Shown: positions 22,270 to 35,600 of the stretch, one piece after another
Layout: each line of letters opens with the position of its first letter
How positions within the stretch are numbered: the stretch's first letter is position 1
Source: Antitrichia curtipendula
Taxonomy: Eukaryota; Streptophyta; Bryopsida; Hypnales; Leucodontaceae
Assembly (NCBI GenBank): GCA_951230915.1
Contig: OX579639.1
Span: 558,001 to 622,000, forward strand
Direction: 5' to 3'
DNA length: 64,000 nucleotides
Made by a program: the position numbers and the translations under genes
Notes under the pieces: model-generated
What the model was told of the DNA's origin: nothing
Database searches by the model: none
Seen by the model: only the letters and a program-made list of their open reading frames with translations

Positions 22270-24084
22270 CCAGGTTGGCAATCTTGACCAGTTGCTGGCT
22301 ATCTTGTTTTTTAATGTCTTGACCATGATTTTTGCATGCAATTGTAATTTGAAAATTTTCATTGTAATTTGACATCATGTATGCATATAGTTATCATGTT
22401 GACCATTGATTGAAAACAATTGCATTGGTTGGAAATGACTCAAGGGAGGTATTCATAGAGGTTGTTGTCTTTGTATTTTCTTCAGTGATGATTTTTGTGA
22501 AGTCAAAATCAAAGGATGGCAAATTTTTGTTAGAATTGGTTGTAGGCCCCCCTGTCCATACAATATGCATCTTTTTGTTGGCAACTTCATTGGCAACTTC
22601 AAAATGTATTGATAAGACTAATCACAAAAAAAATGTCAAAAATGATTGTTTTGAAGTTCTTCGCTCAAGATGGCCATGCTAGGAGTTATTTTTTCTTAGT
22701 AGGTCACTCTTGTTGCTATTGCAGCTGATTTGCTCATAAATATGTAACTCAATTTTTGGCCCTTGCCTTGGTGTGAATTTTGGAAGTCAATGTTGAGGCT
22801 AGGTGGTTCTAATTAGTGAGATTTATGTTACGGTGGCTTTGAGCTCAAGAAAAATAAATTGATTTTGATCTTGGATGTAAGTTTATTGTAGTTGAAGGTT
22901 GTATATATGGTATTGTCTTTTCTTTCATTTCATGCTTTTCTATGTTGTTTGGTTGGGTTTGTCTTTGTTGCTATAAGTGCCCCATTTGCACTCTAGTTTT
23001 GGAGCTACTTGTTTGAGAGATTTGGTGTGAGTTTTAGGCTTTTCAATTGTAGTAGGGGGTCCATGTTTAGGAATTATGGCTAGGTTGTATTAAAGTGATT
23101 TTTTCTATTAGTGTGGGACATTAATTTTCAAAAGATGCACTAGTTGTAATATATATTTTTTCAAAATTAGTGTAGCATGAAATATTGAGTGTGTTCTACT
23201 AATATACACAAAATAAAATTAGTACTCGGCAAATCTATAACCTCTCTACAATCTGTAGATGTTGGGTAGTGTTTGAAAAATTAGTAATTTTCTTAGTATT
23301 GTAGTTATAGAAAAAAAATTAAATAATGGATAAATATATAACTTCTAATTTTGTTACAATGCTAGTATTGTACACTTATTAATTGGATGAGTCAATGGTG
23401 CTAAAATTTGAGCTAATATTACACTTGAATTTTGTAATGATCATCACTGGGGACAAATGGGCTTGTCAATGAAGTTACATGTATTTGCAACTTTACATGT
23501 GGACATTGTTCAACTAGATATGTACAAAACGTGGCAAATTCTCAAGATAAATTAGGATTGTTTAATTACAAGATTTGTCAGTAGAAAAGGTTGAGGTCAT
23601 TGATTACCTCTAAAGTCAAAATTTGCCAATCAAGAAATAATTCTAGATTCCTAGCACTTCAAATGATAAAAATGTGTCTTTAAAAAGGGCCTAAGATATT
23701 AGTTACCATTAAAGTCAAAATTTACTAATTGGTCAAGATATTACTTTAGGTTCTTTAAATTCAAAAGATTGTATATTGTTGTGTGGTGAAGTATACATTA
23801 TATTAATTATTTTGGGTGATTGGGGACCTTCTAAAATAACATTGTCCATTTTTACACCCCTAAAATTAAAGTCAAGTTGAAGTATATTTAAGTTGAAGGG
23901 AACCTAGTTTTCCAGTTGTTAGCTACAAATTCCATTAAAATGATAGTTTCATGTAGTTTGGGCGTCTCGAGCAAATTATTTGTTAGATTGGCAATACTCA
24001 CTTCCATATAAATGGGATGAATGGTCCTTACTAAATATCAAGTCAAGAGATGAGTAGTTAACTGAGCAGTTAGTTTTTAATAAA
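22270..24084. other. PPR 3' UTR grading into AT-rich intergenic DNA
   Basis: The first few hundred bases are probably 3' UTR. No further gene was seen; the 90-codon open frame at 22410-22682 is unrecognised. Confidence 0.45.
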
Positions 24085-24937
24085 AAAATTTGAAACTTTC
24101 TTATAATATAGAAAAACTTCTTAGAATTGTGGGAATAAGATTTTTATTTCAATTTGTGACTAGGAGCAAAAGTTATGCCATCCTAAACATATTTTTACTT
24201 TATTGGACAAAAGAAAAGATTCAAAAAAACTTGAAATTAAAATTAAATTTTTTTTCCTTGTAGGTCATATTTTTGTCTATGTGTGAAGCTTTGATTCATT
24301 CCATTTGGATTAATGATGTGAAAGTCATGAACAATTTTGTTTTTAAGATAATCTAGGCATTTTTCTAAAAAAACTTATAGGATTCATTTTTTAATGCAAA
24401 TTTAAAAAAAATTCAAAATTATTTTTTGTTAAGGTTAATTTTGATTGCTAGAACAATCTTACCATTGAAATTATTGTGTTTCAATCCCATCTTAGAGCGA
24501 TTAATGATTTAGTTTTTCTTTCAATCCTGGACCTACTTCTAATTAACAATTTTTTAAAGAATGAAAAACAAGCACATTTTTTTTGAATTTTTTTTCCTAG
24601 AGCTTCAACTCAATTCTTCAATAACAGAAAACTTAAAGTCAAAGTTCACAATGCAAAAATTCCACAAATGGCGGTCAAAGTCATCTGAATTTGCATACTA
24701 GTATTCAAATTTTTTTTTAAATTTCCAACTTTGAATGCTCATATCTTCCAATTTGTACGGTCAAACTCCATGAAACTTTTACCACATCATCTCAGACAAG
24801 TAAAGTACAAGATCTTACGATTAGATTCTCAAAATATATATTTTTTGTTTTCTTGAATGAACTCAATAGAAATGGCAGTGTTGAGTGGTTTTTGACATAA
24901 AAATGACCTTCGTCTTCTCGAGGGCTAGACTTCTAAA
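24085..24937 (-). mobile_element. TTAA-family element, copy F (reverse orientation, ends lost)
   Basis: Read on the minus strand, the interior follows copies A and B: on the plus strand CTAGGAGCAAAAGTTATGCC lies near the left and TGGCAGTGTTGAGTGGTTTT near the right. The terminal TTAA repeats are eroded, so the limits are approximate. Confidence 0.5.
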
Positions 24938-26559
24938 GGCTTTTCCAGTAATACAATTCACAAAAAATAGTAACTTGGATAGGTTTTATTTAACTTCAAA
25001 GTATTGTCGACAACAAAATTTGGTGCCTTGGGTATTTAGGTGTCAAAATAACAAATATAGACTTCATAATCCTATAATTGATCCCAAAATTATGTTGGTT
25101 GTCACCTCTCATTAGTTGCAACCTCTCATTGATGAGTGGTGAGTGATTTGGACTGTGATGAAAATGTTCATTCAAGACTATTTTTTTTGCGTGTTGATAA
25201 ACATAACGTGTTGCAATTACACTACAACAAAATGGATGTTTATGACTGCAAAATATGACTGCAATGAGTCGTAAAATCTCAAAATATGACTCTCGTAGAA
25301 ATCATTGTAGATGACACGCGACATGACTGGGTATAGTCATTACTGACTAGTCATATTTTTACTGAGTCATATTTGTAGTCATCTAGATTGGGAGTATAAT
25401 ACGTCATATTTTGCCAATGTGGCATATATGTTGACTACCCTTGAAGTTTTGACTTTCTCTTGAGCTACTTGAGCAAAGGAAAAAATTCTACGTGGCACAT
25501 GACTCTATGTAGTCATATTTTTGGCTGACATGAAATATGACTACAATGAGTCATATTTGAGTTGACATAGCATATGACTTTGTACAGTCATATTTTTGGT
25601 TGATGTGGAATATGACTTTTGTGAGTCATATTTTCTATTGATGTGGAATATAACCCTTGTAATTCATATTCTCTACTAATGTGAATTATGACTCTCGTGA
25701 ATCATATTTTTTGTTGATATGGAATATGACCTTCATGAGTCATTTTTTTTTTAATGTAAAATATGATTGTTATGAATCATATTTTTGGCTAATGTGACAA
25801 TTTCTATAGAGTATTACAAATAATTTAATAACTGAATGTAGTCATATTCTTAAAAATATAGAGTCACATTTTGGTATGATCATGAGTATTATGTAACTAC
25901 AACCAATCATATTTTGGCCAAGATATATTATACAATATGACTCAAGCAAATGAAATTCTGTATTAGTGAGAGTTGCATTTCTTAGATTTGTGTGTAGTTT
26001 GTAACTGGAATGACTAAGGTTTACAATAGCTTATGTGATGAACTACAATCATATTTTTCATACATTCAAAATAAACATGATGCATTGCAATCATGCACCA
26101 ACATTGTTTAGCAACTAAGCGAAAGACTCCATCAAATTAAAAACAAGTACATACGATTTTTGAAATGCACAAGAAACACTTATATTGAAAAGAAAAATAC
26201 AAAAAAGAATGTGACTCTTTTGAGTGACATTTATTAGTCACTAACACAAAACATATCACAATGATATTCTATAAATGTATATTCTCACACTTATAAGACT
26301 TATATTTCTTACAAAGATGTGAAAATGTTGTTTTTCTAATGTTGTAAGTAGCCTCCAATAACTTTATTCTAGCTTCTAATGCCTACATATACAATCAACA
26401 AGGTTAATTTTTAGTGAATGAACAATATAGATCAACATTCAAAGGTTTAAGGCAACACAAAATATGTAGTATAAATTTAAGATCTAAAAAAGAAGTCATA
26501 GTCAAATAACCACTATATCTTTACAAACTGAAAATAAAAAAAAGGATAAAGAGCAAATA

Positions 26560-26825
26560 AAGAGCATAAACTAAGAAGCAACAAGAAGCATGAACTAATA
26601 AGAAACAAGAAACAAGAATTAAAAATCAAAATGAAGCAAGAGCTAAAAGGTAACAAGAAATAAGAACTAAGAGGCAACAAGAAGCAAGAACTAAGAAGCA
26701 AAGAGAAGCAAGAGCTAAAAGATAGCAAGAAATAAGAACTAAGAGACAACAAGAAGCAAGAGCTAAAAGGTAGCAAGAAACAAGAACTAAGAGGTACAAA
26801 ACCTATGAGACAACAAGAAGCAAAG
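26560..26825. repeat. Purine-rich minisatellite inside the CACTA element
   Basis: Degenerate tandem units built from AAGAAGCAAGAACTAAGAGG-like blocks, in a higher-order period of roughly 48 bp. The minus-strand open frame across it (Ser/Phe/Leu repeats) is a by-product of the repeat. Confidence 0.85.
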
Positions 26826-28353
26826 AAGAAGAAAAAAAGTCAAATGTTGCACTTTAAAGGGGAGGTACAAAAAACGGTGGCTAAAGTTTCAAAATCCTAA
26901 ACCAGTGGCGGCTAGGATTTCAAAATCCTAAATCACTGATGGCTACATAGAAGTGACGGCTAGGGTTTCAAAATCCTAATCATGTGACTTGCTTTAATCA
27001 TGCGCATGACTTGTTCTAGTCATGTGACTTGACATAGTTACACAACTGACCAAATATGACTATACTAAGCAACTAAGCTATTTTAATAATCAAATTTGAT
27101 CCAAAGTGAGTACATGTTGACACTACAACTCCATAGAATGCTTAAAGGAAAATTGCAAGGCCTTAAGCACCTACAATTATAGAAAACAAACTGTGCAAAA
27201 ACTGTGGGAATGAAAATATTTAATAGAGGGATATTTAAATGCATCTTTGAAGCAAATTAAGAATTTATGTTCTTATAGTCTAAGTATATCTTTGTAAGAA
27301 CATTCAAACAACCATCTTTTAATTGCAATACAAGCATATGCATACTTACAGTAAACCTCAATCTTCATATGAATAATTTTGTGACTCATATAGGGCCTAT
27401 AGAGACCCTCTAAAATGTGGCTTGTATGACATTGTTGAGAACCTTCCTAATAAATAAACAAACTTCAATACAGAACATGTGTAAGTGTTTTAACTATATC
27501 CTTGAAATAAAGCATGCACAACCATGTTCTTTATTGTTGAATTAAGTCCTAAGTTGGATATTTAAGTATTATTCAATTGGCATTCTAAACATTGAACAAA
27601 TTTCTTCTAATGATAAACCATAACTCCATAAGTGGTTCTTATCTTAATTAAAACTGACAAAAACTATAAAAATTAGAAGTTTGAGATGGTTTTGGATGGT
27701 TTTGGCCAATCCAAGCCAAAGCTCTAGACTTCCAAATCCAAGTTGAAAATTGAAAAAATTTTATACCTTAAATTGTAGAGTGTTGCATGCCTATTTAAAA
27801 ATAATAAAATCTTTAGAATAGGATATTTTTAGCAAAAATTATGGATGGATAAAGTTCTATCTCTTATTCTTTTTTCAAGACTTTACCTAACATTTTCTTT
27901 TAGCCTATAAGTCTAAATTAACTTTTGCTTTCAAGATTGCATTGTAAATGTCATCTAATTGTAAATTGTCATCTAATTCTAGCTTGAACTAGATGAATTT
28001 TGATGTTTTAAATCCAAAATTAATGCTTTTGATTATCCGATTTCATTATAATCTATTTTCTTTATTTTTTATCCATTTTTTAAAGTGTGATATATTCTTG
28101 AAAACCTTTAAAAATTACCTAAATGATTTTGAATTCAAAGTTGGATTTTAATAAGTTCATAAGTTTGAGTTAAACTTCTAATTTCTAATGTAATTATGGT
28201 TTCTACCAAAAAAATAACAAAGTGCCAAATTCAAGGACATGCCTCAGAATCCATTTCCACCTCATCTCCATTTTTCAACATGCATATTATGGTTGTATCA
28301 TAAGGTCTCCCTTGATTCATTTTTGTTGCATTTTTTGTGTTTTTGTATACAAC

Positions 28354-29283
28354 TTAACCCCTAAAGGTCAGAGATTATGTTTTTACCAAAACTACTCCAA
28401 AATTGCTATTTCTAATACAAGTACCAAATTTTAGAAAAAACAAAAATTGGAAAAATGTCACCGTAAGATCTTATATTAAACTAGTTTGAGAAGTTGTGGA
28501 AAAAAATTCAGAAATTTCCATCGTGTAAATTGCAAGATAATAGTGTCTGAATTGACAAAATTCTTTTTTTTGTCCCTGCAAAAATCTAGGCAGCTGCACT
28601 TCACAAGGTCACATTTGTAAGAAAAAATGTCCAAAATGGTGGTAATTCTTTGGATTCATTCTTCAAGGCAAGTTGGCTACATGCTTGAAAGTTTTCGGAT
28701 TATTTGGAATTGTAAAACATATAGGAAAAAAATAGTAAGTAGAAAGAGGTAGAGAATGTTCAAAATGTTAAACTATTAAGAATTTGAATATGGAATTGAA
28801 AAATGCCAATTCCAATGGTTGTAATGTTGTAATAAAAAATCTACACCTGCTGTTTTTATTTTTTTTCAAAAATATTGAAAATTGAGTTAAATAAAGTACT
28901 TCAAAGTTTATTTTAGAGTAGAGATTCCATAACTACCCTCAAACTAAAACTCCTCATAACTTTCATCTCATTGATCATAATGGAATGATTCAAAGCTTCC
29001 AATGTATATATAAATCTAAAGAACCAATTTCATATTTTAAGTGATTTTTAAAGAAATTTTTTCAGTTGCCCAAGCTGCCCACCAACCAATGAAAATGACA
29101 TGTCATGCAATAACGTTTTAATCACATAGTCAAAAGTTATTAAAATTGTTGGGCCTTAAAGCTACTCCTTGGGCACATTTTGTGTGAAAATTTCAAAGAA
29201 AAAAAGGAAATAATTCCAGTCGTAGTAAGCTGCCCAAAATCGCTATGTTGTCACTACACAATGTTTGGTCCTTTAGGGGTTAA
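28354..29283 (+). mobile_element. TTAA-flanked element, copy G, nested in the CACTA element
   Basis: Crisp ends: TTAACCCCTAAAGGTC on the left and GGTCCTTTAGGGGTTAA on the right, an inverted repeat of about 15 bp with one mismatch. 930 bp, AT-rich, no ORF. It must have inserted after, or been carried along by, the surrounding CACTA element. Confidence 0.9.
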
Positions 29284-31138
29284 ATAATGACTTTTACAAT
29301 AAGGTGTATAAATTCTATCTATGATCAAATTTTTTCTCTTTCAACATATTTCTTTTTACTTCGCTCTCTTGACTATTTTCAAAAAGGTTCTATATTTTTT
29401 TTTATTTTTTCCTCTTTTTTGAGATTATTTTAGAATTGCAATCTTTGATTTCAATTACTACTAATTAATTTTTAGTAATTCTAGAAGTCAAACAATTGTA
29501 ATGATATAATCCTCATAAGTGCTAAATAAGTATCTATTGAAGACTTAAAAATTTTTTTGGTCAACTATGCATATTACAATCAACAATATTTGTTTAATAC
29601 AAAGTCAAAACTCTATAAGGGGGTCAACTTAGTCTCTTAACTATACCCAACAGTCTAAAGCTTTAAGTAGTAACTTGGAACCTATACTTCTACTTCAAAC
29701 TTTTAGACTTTGAATATAAATGGCATTCTTCACTTGCTCTTGCTCTATGAATATTCAAGTATGGATTTTTCTTACACTCTTTTTTTTCTCCTTAAATTAG
29801 ATTTTTTTCAAGCTTCAAGTATTTTTTCTAAACCCCACAATCTTCAATCTACATCACTAGTTAATTGCATTAGATTTCACTTTGTATCAACCAATCTAAT
29901 TAGCTCTTAATTTGTATTAGCCACCATAGTCAATCAACATAATTACTTAATTTGCTAGTGCAACCAATTTGTTAGTGTACAAACTAGATGTGGATTCATA
30001 TCCTCATGACTTAAGGTATTTGTTAATTAATATTCCGTCTCTCTCATTAAAAAAATCAACAATCTCTATATTTGAACCAATACTTTATAGAACTATCTTT
30101 GTTACCAAATATATATTTCAACTTGAAAAAAATCCGTCATAAAGAACCAAAACATATTTAATATGCATTTTGAGGCCCTTTTCCTATCCTTTCCAACAAG
30201 ATGGGCCGGGAATGAATCCATCTATTGTCTCATGTTGTTAATTGTTTCACTTTTCTCTATTTCTTTTGTAACCCCTATGAGAAATTAAAATTTATTAATT
30301 AAAATATAAACATATACCACTCCAAATATTTGAACACAAATTGTATAATAGGCACAACATACAACAATAATTTTTTTTTTAATAGGCATGAAATAAAGTT
30401 ATGCCTACACCCTAAAGAATGAGATCTACAACCAAATACTAGAAGGTCATTTTAGATTGACCCCCTTTTCCTTAGACTATCCAAAAAGTATAAAAATGAC
30501 TCCCCCCCCAAATATGACTAAAGCAAAAATATGACTAGGTGTTCTCCAAATATATTCTCTGTCCAAATTTTCCATCGGTTGTTCCAAAAGGAGATGAAAT
30601 GACTATTAAAAAAATGTGACTACAAAATATGACTCAAGCAAAATTATAACTGGTTGCTCTTCAAACATGTTCCTTGTTCAAAAAGAAAAAAAAAATGACT
30701 ATGAAAAAAATGTGACTACAAACTATGACTCCCCAAAAAATATAACTACAAAATATAACTCAAGCAAAAATATGACTAGGTGCTCTTCAAACATGTTGCC
30801 CGCCCAAATTTCCCTTGGGCTACCCAAAAACAAAAAATTGTCACTATCGAAAAGATATGACTACAAAATATGACTGACATAAAAATACGACTGCATAATA
30901 TGACTAGACGTTCCCTGAATATGTTTCCTATTGTTCCCTATAAAGTACTTAGCCGTTCCCAATGGACGTATACTATATGCCCATGAAGTACAAGGCTAAA
31001 ATATAACTAGCAGTCATATTTTTTCCCAAGATATTGGCCTCTTGAAATATAATTGTGAGTAGTCGCTAGTCATCCCTAGTCATATTTTTGCAGTCATAAA
31101 ATGCAGGGTTTGTTGTAGTGTTATATGCTTCTACCTTA

Positions 31139-32027
31139 AAGCATCTCCACCAATCCGCGTCAAAAATGACGCGGCAAACTGGTTTTGAAGTGTGGCAGCT
31201 ATGAAGAAGGGCTTGGGGTTTTGTTGCCCCACCAACAACCCTCCAAATCCTCAATTTTTGTCTTAATTTGCAGAAAACAAGACTCACATTAATGAGGTGG
31301 TCGAAGTTCACACTTGAAGTTGAATAAAATACTCTGTGCAGCTTGTTGTAATTGAATATTGAAGCACCACGTTGCCCAATATGCTCCAACCTTGAGGCGC
31401 TTTGGAATTTGAGCTTTGCAAAGCTTATTGTGGCACAAGTCAAACCATCTGGACACTATGGTAGAACCACCCATTGTCGACCACTTAAGCAATTCCGCAT
31501 ATGTTTTGGAGCAGTAGAAGGCAATATGAATTTACAGTCTTGTAAGAAGATAGAAATGATGGGCATTGCCAAGTTTTCATGATTTTTATTCTTCTTAAAT
31601 TGAATTTACTATGAATTTTAGAAGCCAAAAGTTGGCTTCAATCCATACCCATGATATAGAGTCTTCCAATTTCGACCATTCCATAACTACTTTTCCACTC
31701 ACTGCTTCCTTTCTTGCTCACTAAATCAAGACATGTGTCATGACTTTATAATGCCAACCTTGCAAAAGAGAAAAAATCACATTTCAAACTATGGTTGGAA
31801 TTTGTACCAGCCTTGGTTGGAAATAGCTGCATTCTACAGGTTGGATATTGATGGCTGGTTGGTAATGATTGGGTGGTTCTACCATATAGTTTGAAGTGTG
31901 GAGCTTAATTTTTTGAGGGGCTTGCGTTGAAAAATGCTAAAGGCTGCAACTGGTGGGACACAAAAATACCTCTGGGCGTATCAAACCATGTGGCGTGTCA
32001 GTGTGGCGCGCCCCGGTGGAGATGCTC
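31139..32027. mobile_element. PIF/Harbinger-type non-autonomous element, 889 bp
   Basis: Left end AAGCATCTCCACC, right end GGTGGAGATGCTC: inverted repeats matching at 12 of 13 positions. TTA flanks both sides (31136-31138 and 32028-32030), the 3-bp duplication expected for Harbinger elements. No transposase; the overlapping open frames in it resemble nothing. It starts about 18 bp after the CACTA element and ends about 350 bp before the PNO1 start codon. Confidence 0.85.
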
Positions 32028-32383
32028 TTATCTCTAGACTTTTGGGGAGTCACTTTTACTTTTCTGGAAAGGGCTGAAGTCCTCGTTTGCCTCGATGGCC
32101 GTTCACACCTGCTTGTAATACGGAAGGGGGCTATTTCACGACGGCAGCCAGCGTGATGGAGCTCTTTCACAGCGGCGACAACCTTCTCCAGGGCCTCATC
32201 ACGTCGGCTACTGGAGCTGTTGTCGCTGCTAATAAATTGCAGTATCCTTGCTAAGTTTGTGTTGTGATTCAGGAGTTTCATAGTGTAGGCTTTTCGATTT
32301 GGCGGTTCGTTCTGTGTGAAGATTTGGAGAACGAAAACCTAATTTGGTTGGATTAGAGTTGGTGCTGGTAATTACTTGTAGTC

Positions 32384-33283
32384 ATGGCGGAGCCTGTGAG
32401 CAATACGAGTGGCGCGCAGTCCATGGCGGTGAATGAGGACCAGGGCGCTGCAGCTCCGGCTCTTGATTTTGTGCGTCCGCCGAAACCTCAATTCGGGGCC
32501 TTGTCGGCGCACGAGATGAATGGAGGCAAGTTTGAGTTTCGTAAGGTGTTTGTGCCGTCGCATCGTTTTACACCGCTTAAAGAGCATTGGATGGAGATCT
32601 ACACTCCCGTGTTTGAGCAGATGAAGATTGACATCCGCATGAACTTGAAGGTAAACCCGTGTTTTAGGGTTTCCCTGCTTTTTAAGGGTTTTCAGAATCG
32701 CTGGTTTTAGGTACCCATGTCTGACTCTCTGACGTAGGCTTAATTCGTGATTTTCTGATCGGGAGATTTACTTTGTTCTTTTTGCTCACCTGCTTGAATC
32801 GTACGCTCTGGCTTCGGCGTGAAATATGAAGTCCTCATGCACGTGTTCGACCGTATGCAGGCGCGTAAAGTGGAGTTGAAAACGAGGCGAGACACACCTG
32901 ATGCTGGTTCTCTTCAGAAGTGTGCTGATTTTGTACATGCCTACATATTGGGATTTGATATACAAGACGCGATTGCACTTCTAAGGCTGGACGATCTTTA
33001 TGTGGAGTCGTTTGAGATAAAAGATGTGAAGACGTTGAAGGGAGAGCATTTGTCGCGTGCAATCGGGCGGTTGTCGGGAAAGGGAGGCAAGACGAAATTC
33101 GCTATAGAAAACTCGACTCGCACCCGTATAGTGATAGCCGATACGAGAATACATATACTGGGCTCGTTTGCGAACATCCGAGTGTCGAGGGATGCACTTT
33201 GCAGTTTGATTCTGGGCTCCCCTGCGGGGAAAGTGTACTCCAAGCTGAGAACGGTGTCAAGCCGATTAGCGGAGAAGTTTTAG
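32384..33283 (+). CDS. PNO1: PNO1 (Dim2/Rrp20), KH-domain ribosome assembly factor
   Basis: Two exons: 32384-32650 (89 codons, donor AAG|gtaaac) and 32861-33283 (acceptor atgcag, 140 codons plus TAG). The joined protein is 229 aa, close to the family length. Conserved blocks in order: FGALSAHEMNGGKFEFRKV, VPSHRFTPLKEHW, then across the junction MNLK|ARKVELKT (family NLKSRNVEIRT), FVHAYILGFDIQDAIALLRL, DDLYVESFEIKDVKTLKG, AIGRLSGKGGKTKFAIEN, the KH GKGGKT loop, IHILGSF and CSLILGSPAGKVYSKLR. PNO1 binds the 3' end of 18S pre-rRNA with the nuclease NOB1 and the methylase Dim1 in the nucleolus and cytoplasm, and is needed to mature the small subunit. A stop follows soon after the donor of exon 1, confirming the intron. 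Confidence 0.96.
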
Positions 33284-35600
33284 GGTTCTGCGCACCCGCC
33301 TGCATGGGGACAATGGCTTGATACAGGAGCTGCCCTGGAAGCAGGAAAGGGCGGCGCGGGAGCAGGGGAGGGGACGGTGGGATCCGACTGCAAGGCTGGA
33401 GCCGATGAGTTCGGGCCGCCGCCCCTGCAAGTCTTATCAAGGGTATCAGCTGTCCGCGTGGTTAGCAGTGTCTCTCTTACACGTAGGACTGTGGTAGCTG
33501 TGGCTTCAGGCCTGTCCTCGTCCCTAACTCCAATACAGAAGTCAGGATCTGCCTACTGCCCTGGGTCGGAGGCTGCCCGGCAGGTTGAGGTGGGTTTTCA
33601 AAGAAACTCCTGAGAGAGCGGTTCTGTGTGTGCGCCGGGGCTGGCATTCTCACATTTTCACATGCTCTCTTGCTATGAATTATGCTCCTTAGTCTCCGCC
33701 CTCATTCCCAGTTCCCACGCCTGCCTGCCTTTGGACGCTTGTGGGAAGCTTGCGAATCCGACATGCTCGTGAATGAGCTAGCGATGTTGATTCCTTGGGT
33801 TTTTCTTTTTTCCTTTTTTAAGACAAATGAACCAGTACATTCCAAAGTTATTTAATTCAAAATTTGCAATACAACCTACTCCCCTCTGTCACTTTCTTCA
33901 CTCCCTGCCTGAGAAGTATCTAGCCCAATGTGCCTTTTTCATCATGTTGAACTCGACAGGAGCTCTGCATTCTACATGTTATGCTGCAACGAAATGTCCC
34001 AAGGGCATTGAATGCTTTCAAACAAGAGATGAAATTAAACCCGGACATTTGATCATTCCAAGATCTGGGTCGTGTTCAGGTGAAACTCTTTGTACTCTCA
34101 GGAAACCCTCAAATCCTAGATGACTAGTTCTGTGTAACTAGTTGCACATCCGGGTCCTGTGATTATTCTCTTACAGCGTATTGTAGTTTGATATTGTTAT
34201 CATTCTGAGTTGTGGTGGCAATGACAACTGCAAGGTTGTAGATTCAATCAATCATGTTTCTAGATAAATCTTTTGACAAGAGCTTTGACAGTTGTGTGAC
34301 ATCAAAATTCCATGACTTCTCTATTCACACCAGTGATCACGGAAGTGGCTAAATTTCGCCCAAAAACTACCAAAAAAAATCAGGAGCTAAACGTACATGG
34401 CAGAAAATCAAGAAATTTTCAACATTTGAGCAATTTCGTGAGCAGGATGTTCAGAGTTCGCAAATTCGAGTATTCATCCGAAAAAAATGTAGTATTCATC
34501 TGCTATGTTCGTCGTTGTGCCTCGTTAGCAAAGATCATATCTCAGTTGTCGATTAGTAGCAAACTTAGCTGCACTTGCATCGTGGATTTCGCAAGGTGAT
34601 TAGGATTAGGGGTTAACTTTGGCGGCGCTCCTTAGCAGCTTTGTCTCTCTCTTGGTCTTCGTTTTTTGTTCCCGAGTCCTGATCCCTTCTACAGTCCTGC
34701 TCCATGTTTTTCGCTTGTAATCATTGTTAAATAGTTTCCTAAGTAGACTTAGCAAACAATAATTGTTACTTAGGGTACTAATCAATTTAGAATCTTGGAA
34801 TTATGTCTGTCTGTTCACTCTATTGTCATGGTGCATGTCTTGAGAGTTTTCTTTGTCTTGAGATTTGTGCCTTGAGTTCTATAGGGGACTCATGCTACCA
34901 AATCTGCAACTTTGCTGATGGAAACAATTTCAAAAATTTATGATTTCTTAGAATCTTGGCATTCCTATGCTTCTTGCTCGCAACCAATTTCATTGCGTCG
35001 TCGTTTGCGTTGCAACTTGTGAGCGCCATTGCCTACAAGCTGTAAATTCTTGGAGATTGTGAATATGCTTCATTCACTGCTTTTGTGGAAGTGGAGGCTC
35101 TAATTGAATGTGGACTTGGGGTGGCTGCTCGATTGTTGGCAAATGGCAACTCATCGAGTGTAGAAATGTAGGTCCTTCTTGGCCCCCAATCCATCATAAA
35201 CTCATGTTTATTTTGTTGTCGTCATCTGCTATCTACATTACTCATTGTGCTTGTTACTTGCTTGATCTTGCTTTCGATGTTGCCTTGTGGAGTTGGGGTG
35301 TTTGTCTTGGCCTTTTTAGGACTTGGGGTGCAGGTTTATGAATTGGGAATCGGGAGTTCAAGAATGGTGCCTTGCTTGAAGTTGCCTAAAAATTTCCGAG
35401 TGAAGACTTTTTGGTCTCTCCGCAACAACTGTGATGTGGGAGACTTGTTGCCGCCGAGGAAGATTCTTGCAGGTGTCGTGGCAACTGCTCCGATCATGAT
35501 TTCTTCTGGCATGGACGACAAGGTCACGCACGTATCTGAAACTTGTCTCTTTAATTCCTTGCTTGCCCCTATGTAGCAAAAGTGTCCCTCTGAGACCACG
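33284..35600. other. PNO1 3' region and spacer before the hAT relic
   Basis: The first ~300 bp stay GC-rich and are probably 3' UTR. The rest to about 35.6 kb is mixed composition with no recognised gene. The frame at 35247-35576 lies just upstream of the hAT coding remains and could be part of that element. Confidence 0.4.

Larger units (their letters stand above)
25220..31120. mobile_element. Non-autonomous CACTA (En/Spm, DTC) transposon, 5.9 kb
   Basis: The left end CACTACAACAAA and right end TTTGTTGTAGTG are perfect inverted repeats starting with the superfamily's CACTA. Both sides are flanked by TTA (25217-25219 and 31121-31123), the expected 3-bp target duplication. The first ~750 bp and last ~600 bp are crowded with AATATGACT and AGTCATATT in both orientations, the subterminal repeat pattern bound by the transposition machinery in this superfamily. 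I see no TnpA/TnpD-like coding sequence, so the element depends on a partner elsewhere. A TTAA-family element (28354-29283) is nested inside, and a purine-rich minisatellite lies near 26.6-26.8 kb. Confidence 0.93.

Noticed and set aside
26513..26776. Ser/Phe/Leu-repeat protein on the minus strand
   Set aside because: A direct translation product of the purine-rich minisatellite inside the CACTA element.
33377..33613. Open frame downstream of PNO1
   Set aside because: Located in the probable PNO1 3' UTR with no conserved features.
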